From positions 1-6,270 of the forward strand of contig JASLBD010000216.1 of the NCBI GenBank assembly GCA_030146745.1: a stretch of DNA of 6,270 nt, in the 5' to 3' direction. This DNA comes from Allosphingosinicella sp. Lineage in GTDB: Bacteria; Pseudomonadota; Alphaproteobacteria; Sphingomonadales; Sphingomonadaceae. Every line of letters begins with the position of its first letter. The first letter of the stretch is position 1. The notes under the pieces were generated by a model. It was not told where the DNA came from, did no database searches, and saw nothing but the letters and a program-made list of their open reading frames with translations. Shown here one piece after another: positions 1-6,270 of the stretch. A program made the position numbers and the translations under genes.

Positions 1-687
1 ACGAGGGCTTCGGTGCCGACCCCGGTCGCACCAGTTGCGCAACGGGGAGTGCGAGCACGATTACTCGTCAGGGAGTGACCTCGCCAATCGTCGTCAATTT
101 CGCCGCCAAGCATCGGCGCGGGTTTTGTCGACGTTGAACGCCGGCATGCCGGCCCGCGCTTTCGCCCCAGCGGGCGGCGGGATGCCGCTGTTTCGGCCGG
201 TTCCTGAAAAGCCTCGGTTTTCACCCTGGTGACCCCCGAGGGAGGTTCGATCCGGGCGTGACGGCATTCTCCATCCGGCTCTTCGCCGGCCGGCAGCAGC
301 AACTGGAATTTCGGGCCGCATTCGACGCGGAGCTGCGCAAACGGATTGTACCGACACCATCCTCGTTTTGACTTCGGCGTGGAAGCGCTGCCGGGGAATC
401 CACGGCGAGGAGCTGTTCGCCGACCCCGGCGGCCGCGGCCGAAGGTCTAACCTTGTGGTTTCCGTGTGAAATGAATGCTGAGCAGGTCGGCTGTTCCGTA
501 CCGCAGGCCCGCGAAGCTGGCCTCGACATGGGCGACCAGGCCGGCCGGGATCATCCGGGACAGGCCCCAGAGCTGCCCCTGATGGAGGTTTGCGACGCCT
601 GGCGGGAAGGCGGCTCAGCCAGGTTGTCCAACTGCATCTTGTTGCTCCCGTCCTGGCGCCGGTCTCCTGAACGAAGCGATGGGCGCC
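1..687. other. Upstream region without a convincing intact gene
   Basis: This stretch precedes the copper promoter and contains no gene I can identify. A minus-strand frame is open from 446 to the left edge (about 148 codons, no stop). It has fairly GC-rich third positions between roughly 200 and 330, but no good start, no clear ribosome binding site and no recognised motif; it could be the 5' part of a gene or a chance open frame of GC-rich DNA. On the + strand a short frame at 258-371 (GTG start, 37 codons) shares the same triplets and is also unassigned. A frame open from the left edge to a TGA at 76-78 could be the tail of a gene but is too short to judge. A 14-bp perfect palindrome lies at 140-153. 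I see no tRNA, no inverted repeats of a transposon end and no CRISPR repeats. Confidence 0.5.
447..637 (-). pseudogene. Possible frameshifted small gene of unknown function
   Basis: Read on the minus strand, an ATG at 637-635 follows a GGGAG sequence at a normal spacing and opens a frame beginning MQLDNLAEP. Around 604-618 the coding-like signal moves to another frame, which is open from 614 to a TAG at 449-447 (55 residues) and contains the segments NLHQGQLWGLSR, MIPAGLVAHVEASF and LRYGTADLLSIHF. Both parts have strongly GC-rich third positions and protein-like composition, and restoring one base would join them into about 63 residues. This suggests a small gene broken by a one-base deletion (or a sequencing error), pointing away from the copper operon. 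The part downstream of the in-frame ATG at 554-552 could still encode 35 residues. I do not recognise the family; chance open frames in GC-rich DNA remain possible. Confidence 0.35.
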
Positions 688-718
688 TTGACTCTGACAC
701 GGTGTCAAACACCATGTG
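688..718 (+). promoter_or_regulatory. CueR/MerR-type promoter and operator of the copper operon
   Basis: A strong -35 element TTGACT (688-693) is followed by a 19-bp spacer and a weak -10 candidate CATGTG (713-718). The spacer holds the perfect odd palindrome TGACACGGTGTCA (695-707, centre 701). Long 19-20 bp spacers with a dyad between -35 and -10 are the hallmark of MerR-family activated promoters. The dyad centre falls at spacer position 8, the same geometry as the E. coli copA CueR site. A second overlapping dyad, GGTGT-CAA-ACACC, lies at 701-713. The CueR-like protein encoded at 3118-3513 is the obvious regulator; that link is inference. Transcription should begin a few bases after 718, leaving a leader of roughly 45 nt before the GTG at 770. 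Confidence 0.8.
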
Positions 719-769
719 AGGGTCCGCAGGGCCGAATCACCGGCGATTTCACTCGAGAGGACCAATCCC

Positions 770-3121
770 GTGGACGTCATTCATGATCATGCCGGGCATT
801 GTCATCACGACCATTCGCCGGGTGCACCGGCGACGGTGAAGGATCCGGTGTGCGGAATGACCGTCGATCCGGCGGCGACGCCGCATCATCACCAGCTGAG
901 CGGCACGACCTATCATTTCTGCAGCGCCGGTTGCCGGACCAAGTTCATCGCGGATCCCCGCCGTTACTTGCATCCGGAAACCGCGCCTGCTGCCGTCGAG
1001 GCTCCCAAGGGCGCCATCTGGACTTGCCCGATGCATCCCGAGATCCGCCAGGTGGGACCGGGCAGCTGCCCGATCTGCGGAATGGCGCTCGAGCCGGAGA
1101 TGCCGACGCTCGACGAGGGGCCGAACCCCGAGCTGATCGACATGAGCCGCCGCTTCTGGCTGAGCGCGGCGCTATCGCTGCCTCTTTTCGTCCTCGCGAT
1201 GGGTTCGGAGTTGCTGGGCTGGCACTGGCTGCCGATGCGAACCTCGGGGTGGGTGCAGGTCGCTCTCGCGACTCCGGTGGTGCTCTGGGGAGGCTGGCCG
1301 TTCTTCGAGCGGGGCTGGGCGTCGCTGAAGAGCCGCAACTTCAACATGTTTACGCTGATCAGCCTCGGAGTCGGCGTCGCCTATTCCTACAGCCTGGTCG
1401 CGACCCTGGCGCCGAACCTGTTTCCGCCCTCCTTCCATACGATGGGCGGGATGGTCCCGGTCTATTTCGAGGCGGCGGCAGTCATTACGACGCTGGTGCT
1501 GCTCGGCCAGGTTCTCGAACTGCGCGCCCGGTCGGCGACCGGCAGGGCGATTCGGGCGCTGCTGGGGCTGGCTCCCAAGACGGCCAGGATCATCCGTGCG
1601 GACGGACTCGAGGAGGACATCGACCTCGGCCACGTCCAGGCCGGCGATCTCCTGCGGGTGCGGCCCGGCGAGAAGGTGCCCGTCGACGGCGTCGTCGTCG
1701 AGGGCCGCTCGTCCGTCGACGAGTCGATGATCAGCGGCGAGCCGGTGCCGGTCGAGAAGGTGTCCGGCGAGAAAGTCACGGGCGCCACGGTTAACGGTAC
1801 GGGCAGCCTGCTCATGCGTGCCGAGCGGGTCGGGCAGGACACCATGCTCTCGCAGATCGTGCGGATGGTTGCCGAGGCCCAGCGTTCGCGCGCGCCGATC
1901 CAGAAGCTGGCCGACCGGGTCTCCGCCTGGTTCGTGCCGGCGGTGGTGATGGTCGCCATCCTCTCCTTCGGAGTCTGGGCGCTCTTTGGGCCGGAGCCGG
2001 CGCTGAGCTATGCCCTCGTCAATGCGGTTGCGGTGCTGATCATAGCCTGCCCCTGTGCGCTCGGCCTCGCGACGCCGATGTCGATCATGGTCGGGACCGG
2101 TCGAGGCGCCACGGTAGGCGTGCTGGTCAAGAACGCGCAGGCGCTCGAGCTGATGGAGAAGATCGATACTTTGGTCGTCGACAAGACGGGCACCCTGACT
2201 CTGGGCACGCCCAAGCTCACTGCGGTCATTTCCGCGGATGGCGTCGACGAGGCCGACGTGCTGCGTCTCGCGGCCTCGCTGGAGCGTGCCAGCGAGCACC
2301 CACTCGCCGCGGCGATCATCGAGGGGGCCGAGGAGCGCGGCCTCGCTTTGGCTGGGACGGCAGACTTCGCTTCGCATACCGGCAAGGGCGTGAGCGGCTC
2401 GATCGAGGGGCGGCGGGTCGCGCTGGGCAACAAGGTCATGCTCGCCGATCTCGGTATCGACCCGTCCCCGCTGATGGCGCGGGCCGACGAGATCCGCTCC
2501 GAAGGCCAGGGCGTCATGTTTGTCGCCCTCGATGGCATGCTTGCCGGCCTCATTGCCGTGGCGGATCCTGTCAAGGAGAGCGCCGCCGCCGCCATCGCCG
2601 AGCTTAGGCGCGACGGTGTTCGGGTTGTCATGCTGACCGGCGACAACCAGCGTACCGCCGATGCGGTAGCCCGCCAGATCGGCGGCATCGACGAGGTCAT
2701 TGCCGATGTGCTGCCGGACCAGAAGCAGGCCGTGGTCGAGCGTTTGAAGGCTTCAGGCCGCCGGGTTGCCATGGCGGGCGACGGCATCAACGACGCGCCG
2801 GCGCTCGCCGCGGCCGACGTCGGCATCGCCATGGGGACCGGAACGGACGTGGCCATGGAGAGCGCGGCGGTCACACTGGTGAAGGGCGATCTCGGCGGAA
2901 TAGTCCGCGCCCGGCGCCTCAGCCGGGCCGTGATGCGCAACATCCGCCAGAACCTGTTCTTCTCGTTCGTCTTCAACGGTGCCGGAGTGCCGATCGCGGC
3001 GGGTGTCTTCTACCCGCTCTTCGGGCTGCTGTTGAGCCCGATGATCGCCGGCGCGGCCATGGCCTTGAGCTCGGTCGCGGTGATCGGGAACTCGCTCCGG
3101 CTGAGAGGGGTGCGGCTATGA
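770..3121 (+). CDS. copA: Copper-translocating P1B-type ATPase with YHS and heavy-metal-binding N-terminal domains
   Basis: This inner-membrane pump would use ATP to export Cu(I), possibly Ag(I), from the cytoplasm. From the GTG at 770 it has 783 residues: a His-rich leader ([11 protein letters not shown], 5-15), a YHS-type domain (about 25-67; Cys28, Cys51, Cys55), a CPMHP/CPICGM heavy-metal-binding domain (about 84-108; Cys86, Cys100, Cys103), then eight predicted membrane helices. ATPase signatures are SGEP (322-325), CPC in helix 6 (427-429), DKTGT with Asp471, SEHPLA (508-513), TGDN (623-626) and GDGINDAP (670-677). Helix 8 has the M-x2-SS motif (764-768). The usual GMxCxxC-type HMA domain is absent, and helix 7 reads Phe735-Asn736 where copper pumps usually have Tyr-Asn. 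The start at 770 is chosen because GAGAGG (755-760) is well spaced; an in-frame GTG at 716 lies inside the -10 element. The gene overlaps the regulator by ATGA. The symbol copA is also used for the oxidase downstream. Confidence 0.95.
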   Translation: MDVIHDHAGHCHHDHSPGAPATVKDPVCGMTVDPAATPHHHQLSGTTYHFCSAGCRTKFIADPRRYLHPETAPAAVEAPKGAIWTCPMHPEIRQVGPGSCPICGMALEPEMPTLDEGPNPELIDMSRRFWLSAALSLPLFVLAMGSELLGWHWLPMRTSGWVQVALATPVVLWGGWPFFERGWASLKSRNFNMFTLISLGVGVAYSYSLVATLAPNLFPPSFHTMGGMVPVYFEAAAVITTLVLLGQVLELRARSATGRAIRALLGLAPKTARIIRADGLEEDIDLGHVQAGDLLRVRPGEKVPVDGVVVEGRSSVDESMISGEPVPVEKVSGEKVTGATVNGTGSLLMRAERVGQDTMLSQIVRMVAEAQRSRAPIQKLADRVSAWFVPAVVMVAILSFGVWALFGPEPALSYALVNAVAVLIIACPCALGLATPMSIMVGTGRGATVGVLVKNAQALELMEKIDTLVVDKTGTLTLGTPKLTAVISADGVDEADVLRLAASLERASEHPLAAAIIEGAEERGLALAGTADFASHTGKGVSGSIEGRRVALGNKVMLADLGIDPSPLMARADEIRSEGQGVMFVALDGMLAGLIAVADPVKESAAAAIAELRRDGVRVVMLTGDNQRTADAVARQIGGIDEVIADVLPDQKQAVVERLKASGRRVAMAGDGINDAPALAAADVGIAMGTGTDVAMESAAVTLVKGDLGGIVRARRLSRAVMRNIRQNLFFSFVFNGAGVPIAAGVFYPLFGLLLSPMIAGAAMALSSVAVIGNSLRLRGVRL

Positions 3122-3513
3122 AGATTGGGCAGGCCTCCACCGCCTCCGGCGTCAGCGAGCGGATGATCCGCCACTACGAGAAGATCGGGCTGATGCCGAA
3201 GGCGGCGCGGCGCGACTCCGGCTACCGGGATTATGACGAGCGCGACGTCAACACGCTGCTTTTCATCCGGCGGGCCCGGGACCTGGGCTTCCCGATCGAG
3301 GAGATCGGCAAGCTGCTGGCGCTCTGGCAGGACCGGGGGCGGGCGAGCGCCGATGTAAAGGCCCTGGCGCTGGCCCGCGCCGCCGAACTGAAGCGCAAGG
3401 CCAAGGAGCTCGACGCCATGCGGCGCTCACTCGAGCATCTGGCGGCCAACTGCCACGGCGACGACCGGCCGGACTGCCCGATCCTGGGCGGTCTGGAGGG
3501 GAAGGCGTCATGA
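3118..3513 (+). CDS. cueR: CueR-type Cu(I)-responsive MerR-family transcriptional regulator
   Basis: This 131-residue protein would sense cytosolic Cu(I)/Ag(I) and activate the promoter at 688-718. The N-terminal winged helix-turn-helix is typical of MerR proteins ([25 protein letters not shown], in parts 1-25, then [10 protein letters not shown] at 35-44). A long dimerisation helix occupies about 79-108. The metal loop has Cys112 and Cys120 with seven residues between, followed by PIL, and Ser77 is present; these match the numbering and spacing of E. coli CueR, and Ser77 marks the monovalent-ion sensors. The C-terminal CCHH tail of E. coli CueR is missing. The start ATG overlaps the ATPase stop (ATGA) and is preceded by GAGAGGGG (3103-3110), implying translational coupling. 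Lying inside the operon, the gene should be autoregulated. Confidence 0.95.
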   Translation: MKIGQASTASGVSERMIRHYEKIGLMPKAARRDSGYRDYDERDVNTLLFIRRARDLGFPIEEIGKLLALWQDRGRASADVKALALARAAELKRKAKELDAMRRSLEHLAANCHGDDRPDCPILGGLEGKAS

Positions 3514-3986
3514 ACATCCGGTTTCGGACCATTGTAACGGGCGGGCCGGGGGTCTATCTGCGCCCCGTGTCCCTGACGCGTCTCATCCGGTTTCTGACCA
3601 TCCTGGCGTTGGCTCTGTCGCCGCTCGCCGCGTTCGTTGCCGGGCCCGCATCAGCGACCGCGCATCATGCGGCGATGGCGGCCGAGGGCCATCAGATGGC
3701 GGGCCACGAGATGCCTGGCCACGACAAGGCCGGCGATGCCTCGATGGCGGCGATGCAGCTTTGCAAGGACATGGGCGACAAGCCGATGGATCAGCCTTGC
3801 GGGTCCGGCGATCGCGACTGCGTCAAGGCCTGTGCCGCCGTTCCCGCGATCCCGGCCGTTGGGGGCCAGCTCGAACCACAGGTTCTGAGTCATGGTCCCC
3901 AGCGGATGCCGGCCTTGGTGTCCGTGCCCCACGGCCTTGTTCCCGAGGCAGCGACGCCCCCTCCACGAGGCCTCCTGAAGATCTGA
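3510..3986 (+). CDS. Secreted Met/His/Cys-containing protein of the copper operon, function unknown
   Basis: This 158-residue protein belongs to no family I can name with confidence. It has a hydrophobic export segment (about 28-45, LTILALALSPLAAFVAG) ending in an ASA cleavage-type site near residue 49. The mature part starts with a Met/His-rich stretch (about 52-82, with HH, GHQM, GHEM, GHDK) and then has four cysteines (85, 97, 104, 108) before a Pro-rich tail. These are plausible soft-metal ligands, so a periplasmic copper-binding role is likely but inferred. The ATG overlaps the regulator stop (ATGA) and follows GGAGGGGAAGG (3495-3505). A GTG at 3567 (Val20) would give a more ordinary 30-residue signal peptide, but its only purine-rich sequence is about 14 nt upstream, so I keep the first start. 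The next gene begins 31 nt later. Confidence 0.8.
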   Translation: MNIRFRTIVTGGPGVYLRPVSLTRLIRFLTILALALSPLAAFVAGPASATAHHAAMAAEGHQMAGHEMPGHDKAGDASMAAMQLCKDMGDKPMDQPCGSGDRDCVKACAAVPAIPAVGGQLEPQVLSHGPQRMPALVSVPHGLVPEAATPPPRGLLKI

Positions 3987-4017
3987 GACCCTTTCTCGAT
4001 TTTCCAGGAGTGACACC

Positions 4018-4251
4018 ATGAAGAAGATGTTTGCCGCGCTCACGCTTGCGATCGCTCTCCCCGCCGTTGCCCACGCTCAGACAGCACCCGCTCCCGCGCC
4101 CGCGCCGGAGAAGAAGATGGAGTGCTGCTGCGAGAAGATGGGCATGAAGATGGACTGCTGCGACAAGCACGGCAAAGCCGGTGCGGGTCAGGACGAGCAT
4201 GCCGGCCACGACATGAACCAGCATCAGCAGCACCAGAAGCCCAATCAGTAA
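4018..4251 (+). CDS. Small Cys/Met/His-rich periplasmic protein, probable copper binder
   Basis: This 77-residue protein begins with a classic signal peptide (MKK, hydrophobic core, AHA before Gln21), giving a mature chain of about 57 residues. The mature part has an Ala-Pro linker (22-30), then a dense soft-metal cluster: Cys36-38 (CCC), Met41/43/45 (MGMKM) and Cys47-48 (CC). The tail has histidines at 51, 61, 64, 69 and 72. The spacing of ligands suggests binding of several Cu(I) ions, as a periplasmic buffer or carrier feeding the oxidase encoded next; this is inference, as I recognise no named family. AGGAG at 4006-4010 is 7 nt from the ATG. A GC-rich stem-loop lies 14 nt after its stop codon. 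It is too short and disordered-looking for a CusF- or CopC-type fold. Confidence 0.85.
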   Translation: MKKMFAALTLAIALPAVAHAQTAPAPAPAPEKKMECCCEKMGMKMDCCDKHGKAGAGQDEHAGHDMNQHQQHQKPNQ

Positions 4252-4265
4252 GCACTGAGGAGTGG

Positions 4266-4286
4266 GGCGGCGCCTCGTGCGCCGCC
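4266..4286 (+). other. GC-rich stem-loop between the small copper protein and the oxidase gene
   Basis: The arms GGCGGCGC (4266-4273) and GCGCCGCC (4279-4286) are perfectly complementary around a 5-nt CTCGT loop; a G-U and a G-C pair (4265/4287, 4264/4288) could extend it to ten pairs. No T-run follows, so it is not a standard intrinsic terminator. In the mRNA it could protect the 3' end of the upstream segment, mark a processing point or reduce read-through into the oxidase gene. Those roles are inference; the structure itself is seen directly. Confidence 0.6.
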
Positions 4287-4345
4287 TCCGGCTCTGCCTG
4301 ACGCCCCTGTGCGCGCCGAGGAGGCGTGCGCCTGTGAGGACGACC

Positions 4346-6169
4346 ATGAACCAGATTTCAGTAGACCGCCGGACGCTGCTCCGCGCCGGAGCGCTCGGGA
4401 CCCTTGGCCTGGGCATGCAGGGCCTGTTCCCCGCCTGGGCTCAGACCGGGACGAGCGGCCTCGCGCCGACGCTGCCGACGCTTTCGGGCGAGGAGATCGC
4501 CCTGGAGATCGGCAGGAGCCCCTTCAAGGTGCGCGGCCGAAGCGTCCATGCGGTGACCATCAATGGCACCGTGCCGGGCCCCCTGCTGCGGCTGCGCGAG
4601 GGGCAAAACGTCCGGATTACGGTGAACAACCGGCTGGACGAGGACACTTCGATCCACTGGCACGGCTTCATCCTGCCGTTCCAGATGGACGGCGTGCCGG
4701 GCGTGAGCTTCCCCGGGATCAAGGCGAAGTCGACCTTCGCCTATGAGTTCCCGATCGGGCAGTCCGGCACCTACTGGTATCACAGCCATTCGGGGCTCCA
4801 GGAGCAGCTCGGCCATTACGGGCCGATCGTAATCGATCCGGCCGGCGTCGACCCGGTTGCCTACGATCGCGAGCATGTGATCGTGCTGTCCGACTGGACG
4901 TTCCGGCACCCGCACGAGCTCATCACCAAGCTGAAGAAGGAAGGCGGCTACTTCAACCGGCAGAAGATGACCCTGCTTGGGCGCCTCAGCGGCGATCCCG
5001 AGCAGCAGATGCCGGCCGCTGACCGCAAGATGTTCGCGAAGATGAGGATGGATCCGACCGACATCCTTGACGTGACGGCGGCGGCCTACACTTATTTGAT
5101 CAACGGCCACGGACCCGCCGACAACTGGACCGGCCTGTTCCGGCCGGGCGAGCGGGTGCGGCTTCGGATCATCAACGCGGCGGCGATGACGATCTTCAAT
5201 ATCCGTATCCCGGGTTTGGACATGAAGGTGGTGAGCACCGACGGGCAGAACGTGGTGCCGGTCGATGTCCATGAGCTCCAGATCGGCAATGCCGAGACCT
5301 ATGACGTGATCGTCGAACCGGGGGACCAGGCTTACACCTTCGTCGCGGAGGCAATGGACCGCTCAGGCATGGGCCGGGCGACGCTGGCCCCTCGGATGGG
5401 GATGAGCGCCGCTGTCCCGCCGCTTCGTCAGCGTCCAGTCCTGACGATGAAAGATATGGGCATGGGCGGCATGGACCACGGCTCGATGTCGGGCCTGGAC
5501 CAAGGCGCCGGCGCTGCCGCGGGCGGCGCCATGGCAGGCATGGACCACAGCGGCCACTCGGCTTCGCCCAGCGGGGGTACGCCTTCCCCCGCCCCGATGG
5601 ACATGAGCGGCATGAACATGCGCGACAAGTCGAAGGTGCCGCCGCACGTCAAGGTGGGAGTCGGGGTCGACTCGATCGCGATGGCTCCGGTGGATCGCAC
5701 TGGAGATCCGGGCCTCGGCCTCGAGAATATGGGCCACAAGGTGCTGACCTATCGGGATCTGCGGGCGCTCACGCCGAGCGCCGACACCCGCGTCCCGGCG
5801 AGGACCGTCGAGGTCCACCTCACCGGCAACATGGAGCGGTTCATGTGGTCGATCGACGGTGAGAAGTTCAGCGAGAATCCCGAGCCGATCCGCTTCGAGC
5901 GGAACGAGCGGGTGCGGGTGACGATGATCAATCACTCGATGATGACCCACCCGATGCATATCCATGGCCACTTCTTCGAGGTCGTGAACGGCCAGGCGGC
6001 CAAGCCGATCAAGCATACGGTGATGGTGCTGCCCGGGGCGAAGCTGAGCTTCGACATGACTGCGGACGCGCCCGGCGACTGGGCGTTCCACTGCCACCTC
6101 CTGCTCCACATGCACGCCGGGATGATGCGCGTCGTGACGGTCCGTCCTCTCGATGGAGACGCGGCATGA
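4346..6169 (+). CDS. copA: Multicopper oxidase, copper resistance protein A (CopA/PcoA type), Tat-exported
   Basis: This periplasmic oxidase would convert Cu(I) to the less toxic Cu(II), passing electrons to oxygen. From the ATG at 4346 it has 607 residues. A twin-arginine signal (DRRTLLRAG at 7-15) leads to an AWA cleavage site near 32, as expected for folded, copper-loaded export. Three cupredoxin domains carry all ligand motifs: HWHG (His104, His106), HSH (His146, His148), HPMHIHGH (535-542) and HCHLLLH with Cys583, His588 and axial-type Met593. A Met/His/Gly-rich insert (about 366-426, with MGMGGMDHGSM and MDMSGMNM) precedes domain 3, typical of CopA/PcoA. GAGGA (4336-4340) supports this start; an in-frame GTG at 4262 would add 28 Arg-rich residues ahead of the Tat motif and overlap the stem-loop, so it is rejected. 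The stop overlaps the copB start by ATGA. Confidence 0.96.
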   Translation: MNQISVDRRTLLRAGALGTLGLGMQGLFPAWAQTGTSGLAPTLPTLSGEEIALEIGRSPFKVRGRSVHAVTINGTVPGPLLRLREGQNVRITVNNRLDEDTSIHWHGFILPFQMDGVPGVSFPGIKAKSTFAYEFPIGQSGTYWYHSHSGLQEQLGHYGPIVIDPAGVDPVAYDREHVIVLSDWTFRHPHELITKLKKEGGYFNRQKMTLLGRLSGDPEQQMPAADRKMFAKMRMDPTDILDVTAAAYTYLINGHGPADNWTGLFRPGERVRLRIINAAAMTIFNIRIPGLDMKVVSTDGQNVVPVDVHELQIGNAETYDVIVEPGDQAYTFVAEAMDRSGMGRATLAPRMGMSAAVPPLRQRPVLTMKDMGMGGMDHGSMSGLDQGAGAAAGGAMAGMDHSGHSASPSGGTPSPAPMDMSGMNMRDKSKVPPHVKVGVGVDSIAMAPVDRTGDPGLGLENMGHKVLTYRDLRALTPSADTRVPARTVEVHLTGNMERFMWSIDGEKFSENPEPIRFERNERVRVTMINHSMMTHPMHIHGHFFEVVNGQAAKPIKHTVMVLPGAKLSFDMTADAPGDWAFHCHLLLHMHAGMMRVVTVRPLDGDAA

Positions 6170-6270
6170 AGCGGTTGATCCCCTTTCTCCTCGCCACGGG
6201 TTTGGCGGGCCCGGCCCTGGCGCAGCATGCGGGACACGGGGCGCCTGCGCCGAGCCAGGCGCCTGCCCCG
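6166..6270 (+). CDS. copB: Copper resistance protein B (CopB), N-terminal part, cut by window end
   Basis: Only the first 35 codons are present. They encode a signal peptide (MKRLIPFLLATGLAGPALA, 1-19) and the beginning of a His/Ala/Pro-rich mature region (QHAGHGAPAP onward). CopB is an outer-membrane beta-barrel protein that follows copA (the oxidase) in cop/pco operons and helps handle periplasmic copper. The assignment rests on the operon position directly after the oxidase and on the typical secreted, His-containing N terminus; the barrel domain lies outside the window. The ATG overlaps the oxidase stop (ATGA) with GGAG at 6155-6158, suggesting translational coupling. Confidence 0.8.
   Translation, partial: MKRLIPFLLATGLAGPALAQHAGHGAPAPSQAPAP

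Noticed and set aside
140..153. Perfect palindrome GCCGGCATGCCGGC
   Set aside because: Short GC palindromes are frequent in such DNA; there is no adjacent gene or T-run to give it a role.
442..454. Dyad AAGGT-CTA-ACCTT as a second operator or terminator
   Set aside because: The 5-bp arms are short, no -35/-10 pair is placed around it, and it simply spans the stop of the minus-strand relic.
453..719. 88-residue + strand open frame before the ATPase
   Set aside because: It begins with TTG, runs through the promoter, and the opposite strand has the more coding-like third positions.
716..769. N-terminal extension of the ATPase from the GTG at 716
   Set aside because: It overlaps the -10 region, has no ribosome binding site within reach and encodes no family-like residues.
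1172..2377. 401-residue minus-strand open frame inside the ATPase gene
   Set aside because: It is antisense to a clearly conserved ATPase and has the low-complexity Arg/His/Asp composition typical of shadow frames in GC-rich genes.
3981..4005. Possible terminator GAGA-CCCTT-TCTC followed by GATTTT after the 158-residue protein gene
   Set aside because: A 4-bp stem is too weak, and the next gene's ribosome site follows immediately.
4262..4345. Start of the oxidase at the GTG at 4262
   Set aside because: It would place an Arg-rich segment before the Tat signal and run through the stem-loop; the ATG at 4346 has a good ribosome site.

Overview
The window is GC-rich with strong C/G preference at third codon positions. 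It holds most of a copper-resistance operon on the + strand. The gene content and order (P-type Cu ATPase, CueR-like regulator, two small secreted Met/His/Cys-rich proteins, Tat-exported multicopper oxidase, then the start of copB) suggest an alphaproteobacterium, most likely of the Sphingomonadaceae type. That taxonomic guess is inference from gene order and protein style, not from a marker gene.

Layout: positions 1-687 carry no convincing intact gene. They contain what looks like a frameshifted small gene on the minus strand (447-637) and, further left, an unassigned minus-strand open frame that runs off the window edge. A MerR/CueR-type promoter sits at 688-718: TTGACT, a 19-bp spacer, and a 13-bp palindrome placed as in known CueR sites. 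The ATPase gene follows (770-3121; an upstream in-frame GTG at 716 lies inside the promoter and is rejected). The cueR-like gene (3118-3513) and a 158-aa secreted protein (3510-3986) are joined to it by ATGA stop/start overlaps. A 77-aa Cys/Met/His-rich periplasmic protein comes next (4018-4251). A 94-nt gap containing a GC-rich stem-loop precedes the multicopper oxidase (4346-6169), whose stop overlaps the start of copB (6166, cut by the window end). No terminator is visible, so the operon continues to the right.

How the genes would work together: the regulator has the Cys112/Cys120 pair and Ser77 of Cu(I)/Ag(I)-sensing CueR. Its gene lies inside the operon it probably controls, so it should be autoregulated. 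The ATPase would pump cytosolic Cu(I) to the periplasm. There the two small secreted proteins could bind copper, the multicopper oxidase could oxidise Cu(I) to Cu(II), and outer-membrane CopB would complete the periplasmic/outer-membrane arm. The system as a whole is of a known kind. The less described parts are the two small secreted proteins, the ATPase with YHS and CPMHP-type metal-binding domains at its N terminus, and the stem-loop before the oxidase.
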